Assembly (NCBI GenBank): GCA_903831925.1
Contig: CAIKZV010000461.1
Location: 1-6,815, forward strand
Source of the DNA: an uncultured Burkholderiales bacterium
GTDB lineage: Bacteria > Pseudomonadota > Gammaproteobacteria > Burkholderiales > Burkholderiaceae_E
Direction of reading: 5' to 3'
Length of the DNA stretch: 6,815 nt
Position numbers and translations under genes: made by a program. The notes below the pieces were generated by a model. It made no database searches, was not told the DNA's origin, and saw only the letters and a program-made list of their open reading frames with translations. Shown here one piece after another: positions 1 through 6,211 of this stretch. Each line of letters begins with the position of its first letter. The first letter of the stretch is position 1.

Positions 1-263
1 GGGCTGTTTCAGGCGAGGCGGCCGAGCGCTCTGGCGCATAAGGTTAGGCAGACAGTGACCTGAGTGCTCTGAATGAGCGACATACTTCGAATCCCAGGGC
101 GCTGGGCCGATGTACACCGTCAGACCTGCCGAAGCGCCGCTGCTTTACAAAAAAGTCTGGTCAACGGTGCGCTGATCTGGCTGTCCCGTTGCTGGCTGGC
201 TACGCGCGGCGGTGCGCGAAACATTCGAGCGAGGTGCCGAAGTGCGCCCGCCAGGAGACATCG
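1..263. other. Leader region without a supported gene
   Basis: No convincing coding region was found here. Two frames are open from the left edge and stop at 39-41 (TAA) and 61-63 (TGA). Either could be the last codons of an upstream plus-strand gene, but 12-20 codons are too few to judge. Later short frames, including a 21-codon one at 110-175 starting ATG, have no recognisable family and no good ribosome site. A short inverted repeat (203-207 with 214-218, CGCGC/GCGCG) is present. I see no clear sigma-70 type -35/-10 pair. The promoter of the downstream hydratase, if it has its own, should lie here. Confidence 0.5.
253..257 (+). promoter_or_regulatory. Ribosome binding site of the MaoC-like gene
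   Basis: AGGAG lies 6 bases before the ATG at 264. It decides the start: the same frame is open further upstream to an earlier possible start at 189, but that extension has no ribosome site and would add 25 residues not expected for the family. Confidence 0.7.
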
Positions 264-737
264 ATGGATGCGCTTCACACCCGATCCAAGGTCACGCTGG
301 ATGACATGCATGGCCGTGTCGGCACCGATTTCGGGGCTTCTGACTGGATGACGATCGATCAGGCGATGATCGACCAGTTCGCCAAACTCACCCACGACGA
401 ATACTTCATTCATGTGGATCCGGTGCGGGCCGCCAAAGAGACCCCTCATGGCGGGACCATCTCGCACGGGTTTCTCACACTGTCGCTGCTCGCACAAATG
501 GGCTATCAGGTTTGCCCGACGATCGAGGGCACCAAGTCGGGTGTGAATTACGGCTTCAACAAGCTGAGGTTTGTCGCGCCTGTGCGCAGTGGCAAACGGG
601 TGCGAGGTCATTTCCGGCTGAAAAATTTCGAGGTACAGCCGACCCGCTGGACGACGACCTGGGATGTCAGTATCGAAATTGAAGGGTCGGAAAAGCCCGC
701 CATCGTGGCCGAGTGGCTCGGAGCCGGATTTCTGTAG
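264..737 (+). CDS. MaoC family hot-dog dehydratase / (R)-enoyl-CoA hydratase-like protein
   Basis: The gene encodes a 157-residue single hot-dog protein, the usual size for MaoC/PhaJ-type hydratases, which add water to a trans-2-enoyl-CoA or remove it from a (R)-3-hydroxyacyl-CoA in the cytoplasm. The visible hydratase signature runs from about residue 43: Asp45 and His50 are spaced D-x4-H like the catalytic pair of (R)-hydratases, followed by HVDP, then GGTISHGFLTLSLL at 63-76. The N-terminal part (Met-rich, about residues 12-40) and the C-terminal beta-sheet half fit one complete domain with no truncation. The ATG at 264 is chosen because of AGGAG six bases upstream. The gene lies 109 bases before the oxidoreductase genes on the same strand, so it may share their transcript and act on an acyl-CoA in the same pathway. 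That link is inference, and the acyl chain it accepts cannot be read from the sequence. Family assignment is firm; the substrate is unknown. Confidence 0.88.
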   Translation: MDALHTRSKVTLDDMHGRVGTDFGASDWMTIDQAMIDQFAKLTHDEYFIHVDPVRAAKETPHGGTISHGFLTLSLLAQMGYQVCPTIEGTKSGVNYGFNKLRFVAPVRSGKRVRGHFRLKNFEVQPTRWTTTWDVSIEIEGSEKPAIVAEWLGAGFL

Positions 738-808
738 TCAGCAAGCCCGCGGGTCTGCGCGACGGACTGCCGGCTGCGCCGCTTGAGGTGTCGAATCGAG
801 ACAGAGGC

Positions 809-825
809 TCGGCGGTCATCGCCGA
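809..825 (+). other. Inverted repeat in the leader of the flavoprotein gene
   Basis: TCGGCG (809-814) and CGCCGA (820-825) pair perfectly around a 5-base loop, ending 8 bases before the GGGAG ribosome site. A hairpin here could affect translation or mRNA stability at the head of the three-gene unit. In GC-rich DNA a 6-bp stem also arises by chance, and there is no following T run, so it is not a typical terminator. Confidence 0.3.
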
Positions 826-833
826 ACCGAAAA

Positions 834-838
834 GGGAG
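834..838 (+). promoter_or_regulatory. Ribosome binding site supporting a TTG start
   Basis: GGGAG lies 8 bases before TTG at 847. It is the main reason for calling a TTG start. The next in-frame ATG (in DDAYMVN, residue 45) would remove conserved Cys18 and Cys22 and much of the N-terminal Fe-S domain. Confidence 0.65.
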
Positions 839-846
839 ACAGCATT

Positions 847-2691
847 TTGAAGCCAACAAAAACGACCGATCCGGCGTATTTCCACAAGGTCGTCGATTGC
901 CAGTGGGCATGCCCCGCCCATACCCCCGTTCCCGAGTACATCCGCCTGATCGCTCAGGGTCGTTACGACGACGCCTATATGGTCAACTGGGTGAGCAATG
1001 TGTTCCCGGGCATTCTGGGCCGCACCTGCGATCGACCCTGCGAGCCGGCCTGCAGGCGCGGACGGGTCGAAGAAAAAAACCTTTCAAAACCAGAGCCGAT
1101 CGCGATCTGCCGGCTCAAGCGTGTTGCGGCCGACTACAAGGGCGTCGACGGCGTGCGCGCCATGATGCCAACGCCACTGCCGCGCAATGGCAAGAAGATT
1201 GCCTGTGTCGGCGCGGGCCCCGCTTCGCTCACAGTTGCCCGCGATCTGGCCACGCAGGGCTATGAAGTCACGGTTTTCGAGGGCGAGCAAAAGGCCGGCG
1301 GCTTCATGTGGACCCAGATTCCCCGGTTCCGTCTGCCCGAGACCGTCATCGATGAAGAGACCGGCTATATCTTTTCACTCGGCGTCGATTTCCGCGGCAA
1401 CCATCGCATCGAATCGATGAAGGCCCTGATGGCCGAGTCCTGGGATGCGATCTTTGTCGGATGCGGGGCGCCGCGCGGTCGCGACCTCGATCTACCCGGA
1501 CGCAATGAAGCGCGTGCCTCGATCCATATCGGCATCGACTGGCTGGCTTCGGTCTCATTCGGGCATGTCGAGAAAGTCGGTAGACGCGTGATTGTGCTCG
1601 GTGGCGGAAACACCGCGATGGACTGCTGCCGATCGGCCCTTCGCCTGGGCGCAAACGATGTCAAGGTCATCGTGCGAAGTGGCTTCGACGAAATGAAGGC
1701 CTCGCCGTGGGAGAAGGAGGACGCGATTCACGAAGGCATACCGATCATCAACTATCACGTCCCCAAGGCTTATCTGCATGATGCTCAGGGCAAACTGACC
1801 GGCATGAGCTTCGAGATCGTCAAGGCGGTTTACGACGACAAGGGCAATCGCAGTCTGGTGCCAACCGGCGAACCCGAGGCCATCTTCGATTGCGACGATG
1901 TACTGATCGCCGTCGGCCAGGAAAATGCTTTTCCCTGGATTGAACGTGACTCGGGGATCGATTTTGACAAGTGGGGCCTGCCTGTCCTGACTGCCGAGAC
2001 CTTCCAGTCGGTCAGTGCACCGCGCGTGTTTTTCGGCGGTGACTCGGCCTACGGTCCGAAAAACATCATTACCGCAGTCGCGCACGGCCATGAGGCGGCG
2101 GTCTCGATCGACCGGATGCTCAATCACGAAGATGTCAGCCGCCGGCCCGGGCCGATCGTGAATCTCGTCTCGCAGAAAATGGGCATCCATGAGTGGAGTT
2201 ACGACAACTCGGTCAGCAACGACCTGCGCCACAAGGTGCCATGGGAGAAGGCCGAAAAAGCGCTGGCCAGCATCAAGGTCGAAGTTGAACTCGGGTTCGA
2301 TCTGAAGGCGGCCTACGAGGAGGCCGAGCGCTGCCTCAACTGTGATGTCCAGACCGTCTTCAACGACAAGCTGTGCATCGAATGCGATGCCTGTGTCGAC
2401 ATCTGTCCGATGGACTCCATCACCTTTACCCCGAATGGTGACGAGGCCGATCTGCGCAGCCGACTGAGTGCGCCGGCCACCAATACCTCGCAAGACCTTT
2501 ACGTGAGCGCGCAATTGAAGACTCAGCGTGTGATGGTCAAAGATGAGGATGTGTGCCTTCACTGCGGACTGTGCGCTGAGCGCTGCCCGACAGGCGCATG
2601 GGATATGCAGAAATTCCTGCTCAACACCACCAAAGCGGGCGCGTCTTGCCGCGACAGTGCCCTGACCACCAGCATGGAGGCCACCGTATGA
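847..2691 (+). CDS. korC: GltD-like FAD/NAD(P)H oxidoreductase with C-terminal 2x[4Fe-4S] ferredoxin domain; electron-transfer subunit of 2-oxoacid oxidoreductase
   Basis: This 614-residue protein (about 67 kDa) likely passes electrons between the 2-oxoacid oxidoreductase encoded next door and NAD(P). Residues 1-100 form the helical Fe-S domain found before the flavin domains of GltD and dihydropyrimidine dehydrogenase: Cys18, Cys22 (CQWACPAHTPVP) and Cys61, Cys65, Cys69. The usual CxxC pair further upstream is absent. FAD is bound by the GAGPASL motif at 122-128 and the GGD motif at 397-399. NAD(P)H is bound by GGGNTAMD at 252-259. The C-terminal part has Cys496/Cys499, then two ferredoxin motifs CxxCxxCxxxCP at 510-521 and 570-581, predicting two [4Fe-4S] clusters. 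The start is TTG with GGGAG 8 bases upstream. The stop overlaps the next start (ATGA), so translation is probably coupled. I recall a similar flavoprotein subunit, KorC, in the 2-oxoglutarate:NADP+ oxidoreductase of Azoarcus evansii; the symbol is by that analogy. A GltD role in glutamate synthesis is unlikely because there is no gltB and the partners are oxidoreductase subunits. Confidence 0.85.
   Translation: MKPTKTTDPAYFHKVVDCQWACPAHTPVPEYIRLIAQGRYDDAYMVNWVSNVFPGILGRTCDRPCEPACRRGRVEEKNLSKPEPIAICRLKRVAADYKGVDGVRAMMPTPLPRNGKKIACVGAGPASLTVARDLATQGYEVTVFEGEQKAGGFMWTQIPRFRLPETVIDEETGYIFSLGVDFRGNHRIESMKALMAESWDAIFVGCGAPRGRDLDLPGRNEARASIHIGIDWLASVSFGHVEKVGRRVIVLGGGNTAMDCCRSALRLGANDVKVIVRSGFDEMKASPWEKEDAIHEGIPIINYHVPKAYLHDAQGKLTGMSFEIVKAVYDDKGNRSLVPTGEPEAIFDCDDVLIAVGQENAFPWIERDSGIDFDKWGLPVLTAETFQSVSAPRVFFGGDSAYGPKNIITAVAHGHEAAVSIDRMLNHEDVSRRPGPIVNLVSQKMGIHEWSYDNSVSNDLRHKVPWEKAEKALASIKVEVELGFDLKAAYEEAERCLNCDVQTVFNDKLCIECDACVDICPMDSITFTPNGDEADLRSRLSAPATNTSQDLYVSAQLKTQRVMVKDEDVCLHCGLCAERCPTGAWDMQKFLLNTTKAGASCRDSALTTSMEATV
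2676..2680 (+). promoter_or_regulatory. Ribosome binding site inside the end of the flavoprotein gene
   Basis: GGAGG, a strong match to the anti-Shine-Dalgarno sequence, lies 7 bases before the ATG at 2688. It decides the alpha-subunit start. The frame is also open upstream to 2598, but that stretch is the out-of-frame shadow of the preceding gene's ferredoxin domain. Confidence 0.8.
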
Positions 2692-4538
2692 AGCGTATCG
2701 AGGCGGTCAACGATTTCGTCATCAAATTCGCCAACGTCAATGGTTCGGGTTCGGCCTCGGCCAACGAGCTGTTCGCGAAGTCGATCCTGCGCATGGGTGT
2801 GCCGGTCAGCCCGCGCAATATTTTTCCCTCCAACATCCAGGGTTTGCCGACCTGGTATGAGGTGCGGGTCACCGAGCGAGGATGGCTGGGCCGTCGAGGT
2901 GGCATCGACATGATGGTCGCCATGAATCCCCAGACCTGGACTCAGGATGTGGCCGAAATCGAGCCCGGCGGCTATCTGTTCTATGACAGCACGCGGCCGC
3001 TGCCCGAAAGCGCTTTCCGTGACGACATTCATGTCATCGGCATGCCGGTGACAGCCATCTGCAACGCCGCTTACGAAGACCCGCGCCAGCGCACGCTGTT
3101 CAAGAACATCATGGTGCTCGGAGCACTGTCGGTGCTCCTGGAAGTGGATGCGGCCGTCATCGAAAAGCTTTTCTCCGAACAGTACAAAGGCAAGGAGCGC
3201 TTGCTCGAGTCGAATGTCAGGGCGCTTCAATCGGGCCGTTCGTTTGCAACCGAACATCTGGAAGCGCCGATCGGTCTGAGGGTGCGTCGTGCCGACGCGG
3301 TCGGCAACCGGATCTTCATGGAAGGCAATGCCGCCGCGGCACTGGGCGCGGTCTATGGCGGGGCGACGGTGTGCGCCTGGTATCCGATTACCCCGTCGTC
3401 ATCGGTTGCCGAAGCCTTTCAGTCTTACTGCAAGAAATTCCGTCACGACGGACAAACCGGCGAGGCCAACTACGCCATCGTCCAGGCTGAAGACGAAATC
3501 GCCTCGGTCGGAATCATCACCGGCGCAGGCTGGAACGGTGCGCGTGCTTTCACCGCGACCTCGGGCCCTGGTGTGTCGCTCATGACCGAGTTCATCGGCC
3601 TGGCGTATTTCGCCGAGATCCCGTTTGTGATCATCGACGTGCAACGTGGCGGCCCTTCCACCGGGATGCCCACCCGTACCCAGCAGGCCGACCTGGTGGC
3701 CAGCGCTTACGCCTCGCATGGTGATACCAAGCATGTGATGCTGCTGCCCCAGGATCCGGCCGAGTGCTTTGAGCATTCAGCGACCGCACTCGATCTGGCT
3801 GAGCGTCTGCAGACGCCGGTGTTCGTGATGACCGATCTGGATATCGGCATGAACCAGCGTCTGTGCGAGCCCTTGCAGTGGGACGATAGTCGTCGCTACG
3901 ACCGCGGCAAGGTCCTCAGCGCCGAGCAGCTCGAGGCAGGCTTCGACTTTGGCCGTTACAAGGATGTCGATGGCGATGGCATCCCCTGGCGCACCTTGCC
4001 AGGTACGCATCCCAGCAAAGGCAGCTATTTCACGCGGGGCACGACCCGAGATCCTTATGCCCGCTATTCGGAAACCGGAGCCGACTACATCTACAACGTA
4101 CAGCGCCTGCTCAAGAAATTCGAGACCGCTGCCAACCTGGTGCCGGCACCGATCGTGCGCGCTGCGGGTCAGCGGACGAGTATGGGCGTGATCTACTTCG
4201 GCTCCACCGCTCCGGCGATGGACGAGGCGCTGGAGGCGCTGTCGGCCGAGGGTGTTCATCTGGACGCCATGCGTCTGCGGGCTTTCCCGTTTCCGTCGAG
4301 CGTGCTCGATTTCATCGAGTCGCACGACCAGGTGTTTGTGGTCGAGCAAAATCGCGACGCGCAGATGCGTACGCTGCTCATCAACGAGCTTGACGTCGAT
4401 CCGGCCAAGATGGTTCGTGTGCTGCACTACGACGGCACACCCATTACCGCCAGGTTCATTACCCACACCATTCTTACCCACGCAGGGCGGCCTGCCGCTC
4501 TAGTGCAGCGCTCTGATGTGAAAGAGGCCGTCAAATGA
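2688..4538 (+). CDS. korA: 2-oxoacid:acceptor oxidoreductase, fused gamma-alpha subunit (2-oxoglutarate type)
   Basis: This 616-residue protein (about 67 kDa) is the large subunit of a CoA-dependent 2-oxoacid oxidoreductase: 2-oxoacid + CoA gives acyl-CoA + CO2 + two low-potential electrons. The gamma domain occupies about residues 1-195, with the Gly/Ser-rich NGSGSASAN stretch and FPSNIQGLPTWYEV. The alpha domain starts near 206 and carries YPITPSSSVAE from 232, AEDEIAS, and the family hallmark QRGGPSTGMPT at 319-329. A later segment with DVDGDGIPWRTLPGTHP from 426 is typical of the 2-oxoglutarate branch, and VVEQN (about 551-555) belongs to the C-terminal domain. The gamma-alpha fusion and length are normal for Kor-type enzymes with two catalytic subunits. 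The ATG at 2688 is chosen from GGAGG 7 bases upstream and the ATGA overlap with the preceding gene; the same overlap joins it to the beta subunit. Family and subunit role are firm. 2-Oxoglutarate as substrate is inferred from motifs; a branched-chain or aryl 2-oxoacid is possible. Confidence 0.9.
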   Translation: MKRIEAVNDFVIKFANVNGSGSASANELFAKSILRMGVPVSPRNIFPSNIQGLPTWYEVRVTERGWLGRRGGIDMMVAMNPQTWTQDVAEIEPGGYLFYDSTRPLPESAFRDDIHVIGMPVTAICNAAYEDPRQRTLFKNIMVLGALSVLLEVDAAVIEKLFSEQYKGKERLLESNVRALQSGRSFATEHLEAPIGLRVRRADAVGNRIFMEGNAAAALGAVYGGATVCAWYPITPSSSVAEAFQSYCKKFRHDGQTGEANYAIVQAEDEIASVGIITGAGWNGARAFTATSGPGVSLMTEFIGLAYFAEIPFVIIDVQRGGPSTGMPTRTQQADLVASAYASHGDTKHVMLLPQDPAECFEHSATALDLAERLQTPVFVMTDLDIGMNQRLCEPLQWDDSRRYDRGKVLSAEQLEAGFDFGRYKDVDGDGIPWRTLPGTHPSKGSYFTRGTTRDPYARYSETGADYIYNVQRLLKKFETAANLVPAPIVRAAGQRTSMGVIYFGSTAPAMDEALEALSAEGVHLDAMRLRAFPFPSSVLDFIESHDQVFVVEQNRDAQMRTLLINELDVDPAKMVRVLHYDGTPITARFITHTILTHAGRPAALVQRSDVKEAVK

Positions 4539-5590
4539 CCTATATCGCCAAGCCCCGTCTGCACCATCCCACCCTGACCAAGAACGCGGTCGGTTACACC
4601 CGACGCGACTACGAGGGCAAGATTTCCACGCTGTGCGCCGGTTGTGGTCACGATTCGATTTCGGCGGCCATCATCCAGGCCGTCTGGGAACTCGACGTCC
4701 AACCGCACCGGGTGGCCAAGCTCTCGGGCATCGGCTGCTCGAGTAAAACGCCCGATTACTTCCTGGGTGCCAGCCACGGTTTCAACACCGTGCATGGCCG
4801 CATGCCCAGTGTGCTGACCGGTGCCAATCTGGCCAATCGTGAGCTGCTCTACCTGGGCATCTCGGGAGACGGCGATTCGGCCTCGATCGGGCTGGGTCAG
4901 TTTGCCCATGCGATGCGCCGCGGTGTGCGCATGGTCTACATCGTCGAAAACAATGGCGTCTATGGCCTGACCAAAGGGCAATTCTCGGCCACTGCCGACC
5001 GCGGCAGCCGCAGCAAGAAGGGCATGGTCAACAACGATTCGCCGGTCGATCTCGTGGGCATTGCCATGCAATTGGGCGCCACCTATGTGGGTCGAGGATT
5101 TTCCGGCGACAAGGCTCAGTTGGTGCCCCTGATCAAGGGCGCGATCAATCATGGTGGTGCTGCCTTCATCGATGTGATCAGCCCCTGCGTCGCCTTCAAC
5201 AACCACGAGGGCAGCACGCGCAGCTACGACCATGTCCGTGCGCACAACGAGGCGGTCAGCCGCATCGACTTCATCGACCTGGCCAAAGAAGTGGTGGCTG
5301 AGCCGGCGCCGGGTGAAGTCTTCGAACTGCCTCAGGGTGACGGGTCGGTCATGCGTTTGCGCAAACTCGACGTCAATCACAACCCACTCGATCGGCTCGG
5401 TGCAATGAATCATATGCACGAGCTGGCCGAGCGCGGCGAAATCGCAACCGGTCTGCTTTACGTCGATCCGAACGCCACCGACATGCATGCGGCACTTCAA
5501 ACCGCGCACGTGCCGCTGAATCGGCTCGATGAATCGACCTTGTGTCCCGGCTCGATCGAGCTGGCCCGATTCAACGACAGTCTGCGCTGA
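4535..5590 (+). CDS. korB: 2-oxoacid:acceptor oxidoreductase, beta subunit (thiamine diphosphate and [4Fe-4S])
   Basis: This 351-residue protein (about 38 kDa) is the catalytic partner of the alpha subunit. It binds thiamine diphosphate and the first Fe-S cluster. Cys34 and Cys37 (LCAGCGHDS), Cys68 (GIGCSSK) and Cys218 (ISPCVAFNN) match the four-cysteine pattern that holds the [4Fe-4S] cluster in beta subunits of this superfamily. The ThDP/Mg2+ motif is GDGD at 111-114 with the paired NN at 139-140, followed by GVYGLTKGQ as in Kor-type enzymes. Length and domain content are complete, and the C-terminal tail after about residue 300 is the usual variable region. The start overlaps the alpha-subunit stop (ATGA), with AGAGG 7 bases before the ATG, so the two subunits are probably made in equal amounts. 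There is no separate ferredoxin (delta) subunit; the flavoprotein at 847-2691 carries ferredoxin-type clusters instead. It is the last gene of the plus-strand unit. Assignment to the family is firm, substrate as for the alpha subunit. Confidence 0.92.
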   Translation: MTYIAKPRLHHPTLTKNAVGYTRRDYEGKISTLCAGCGHDSISAAIIQAVWELDVQPHRVAKLSGIGCSSKTPDYFLGASHGFNTVHGRMPSVLTGANLANRELLYLGISGDGDSASIGLGQFAHAMRRGVRMVYIVENNGVYGLTKGQFSATADRGSRSKKGMVNNDSPVDLVGIAMQLGATYVGRGFSGDKAQLVPLIKGAINHGGAAFIDVISPCVAFNNHEGSTRSYDHVRAHNEAVSRIDFIDLAKEVVAEPAPGEVFELPQGDGSVMRLRKLDVNHNPLDRLGAMNHMHELAERGEIATGLLYVDPNATDMHAALQTAHVPLNRLDESTLCPGSIELARFNDSLR

Positions 5591-5601
5591 CCGCTCTCAT
5601 C

Positions 5602-5644
5602 GCGCGATCCCGGCCGCGGGCGATCTGCTGGCCGCGGATCGCGC
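5602..5644. terminator. GC-rich inverted repeat between convergent genes, possible terminator
   Basis: GCGCGATCC (5602-5610) is the exact reverse complement of GGATCGCGC (5636-5644). An inner pairing GCGG (5616-5619) with CCGC (5632-5635) can extend the stem after a bulge. It begins 12 bases after the beta-subunit stop and lies between two convergent transcription units, the usual place for a two-way terminator. Neither side has a T run, so it does not look like a classical intrinsic terminator; it may only protect the mRNA 3' end. Confidence 0.4.
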
Positions 5645-5689
5645 TGACGATCTCGCGCTCCTGAATGGGGCGCTCAGGCGCTCGCCTCG

Positions 5690-6103
5690 TCAGGGAAGAA
5701 GCGCTTCGCCTTCAATTTCCACTTTCGCCGCCGGATCGATCAGCGCGGACACCTGGACCAGCGTCATGGCCGGAAAGTGCTTGCCCAGCGTCTCGCCCCA
5801 GGCCTTGCCCACTGCGGCACCGGCGCGGTTGAACTCGCCGATATCGGTGACATAAGCACGAAGCATGACCAGATGCTCGGGTTTGCCGCCGGCTGCACGC
5901 AGCACCGTGACCACATTGGCCAGCGCCACGGCCCACTGGGTGCCCATATCGGCGTCGGCCGCGACCGAGGTCTCGCCACGAACCACGCCGATCTGACCGG
6001 CGACGCGAACCTGGGTGGCGCCTCGGGCCACCACCGCGTGTGAAAAGCCTCTGGGTCGAGCCCAGCCTTCCGGAAGTATGCTTCGGTAAGCGATATCGCT
6101 CAT
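5690..6103 (-). CDS. RidA/YjgF/YER057c/UK114 (Rid) family protein lacking the canonical catalytic arginine
   Basis: This 137-residue protein has the complete chorismate-mutase-like fold length of Rid proteins, cytosolic trimers. Archetypal RidA hydrolyses reactive enamine/imine intermediates released by PLP enzymes. Visible family marks are VAGQIG (34-39), the central helix region QWAVALANVVTVLRAAGG (56-73), LRAYVTDI (81-88), and PAMTLVQVSAL...KVEIE (111-131). In RidA proper the PxRxxVxV position is Arg (Arg105 in E. coli) and binds the substrate carboxylate; here it is Met113. This places the protein among Rid subfamilies that may not deaminate imines, so the function is unclear. The start at 6103 is supported by AGGAG 10 bases upstream. 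It follows the AcoX-like gene on the same strand with a 108-base gap, so co-transcription is possible, and it converges on the oxidoreductase genes. Related Rid proteins often sit in catabolic clusters, but no partner substrate can be named. Confidence 0.87.
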   Translation of the reverse strand: MSDIAYRSILPEGWARPRGFSHAVVARGATQVRVAGQIGVVRGETSVAADADMGTQWAVALANVVTVLRAAGGKPEHLVMLRAYVTDIGEFNRAGAAVGKAWGETLGKHFPAMTLVQVSALIDPAAKVEIEGEALLP

Positions 6104-6211
6104 GGTCTCAGGTCTCCTGTGTGAAGGTTCAGTTTGAGGATACCCGCGACTGGCCGGGTTCGCCCGGGGCGCCCTGATCGAGCGGCAACAGCCGGTAGCC
6201 TGGGTCGGTCG
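6104..6211 (-). other. Intergenic spacer with short hairpin between AcoX-like and Rid genes
   Basis: The gap holds a perfect 5-bp inverted repeat, CCGGG (6154-6158) and CCCGG (6163-6167), with a 4-base loop (TTCG on the plus strand, CGAA in the minus-strand transcript). There is no T run after it on the minus strand. The Rid ribosome site (AGGAG, complement of 6114-6118) lies nearer the start. A weak TATCCT on the minus strand could be a -10 box but lacks a -35 partner, so no promoter is called. Confidence 0.3.

Noticed and set aside
110..175. Short 21-codon frame in the leader with plausible-looking composition
   Set aside because: There is no ribosome site and no family match, and it is too short to separate from chance; it could be a gene remnant but this cannot be shown.
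73..351. Plus-strand open frame of 92 codons overlapping the start of the hydratase gene
   Set aside because: Its Arg/Trp/Cys-rich translation is typical of an out-of-frame read, and it overlaps the well-supported MaoC frame.
120..611. Minus-strand open frame of 163 codons opposite the MaoC gene
   Set aside because: It is antisense to the hydratase motifs and shows no domain of its own.
1555..2562. Long minus-strand open frame (335 codons) opposite the flavoprotein gene
   Set aside because: It is wholly antisense to a gene with clear FAD, NAD(P) and Fe-S motifs. Its translation has no recognisable domain, and long antisense frames are expected in GC-rich DNA.
2559..3257. Minus-strand open frame opposite the gamma domain, and a similar one at 3777-4481
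   Set aside because: Both are shadows of the alpha-subunit gene with no ribosome site or recognisable motif.
4427..5509. Long minus-strand open frame (360 codons) opposite the beta subunit
   Set aside because: It mirrors the codon bias of the beta-subunit gene, whose ThDP and Cys motifs are unmistakable. The antisense translation is His/Val/Asp-rich with no family resemblance.
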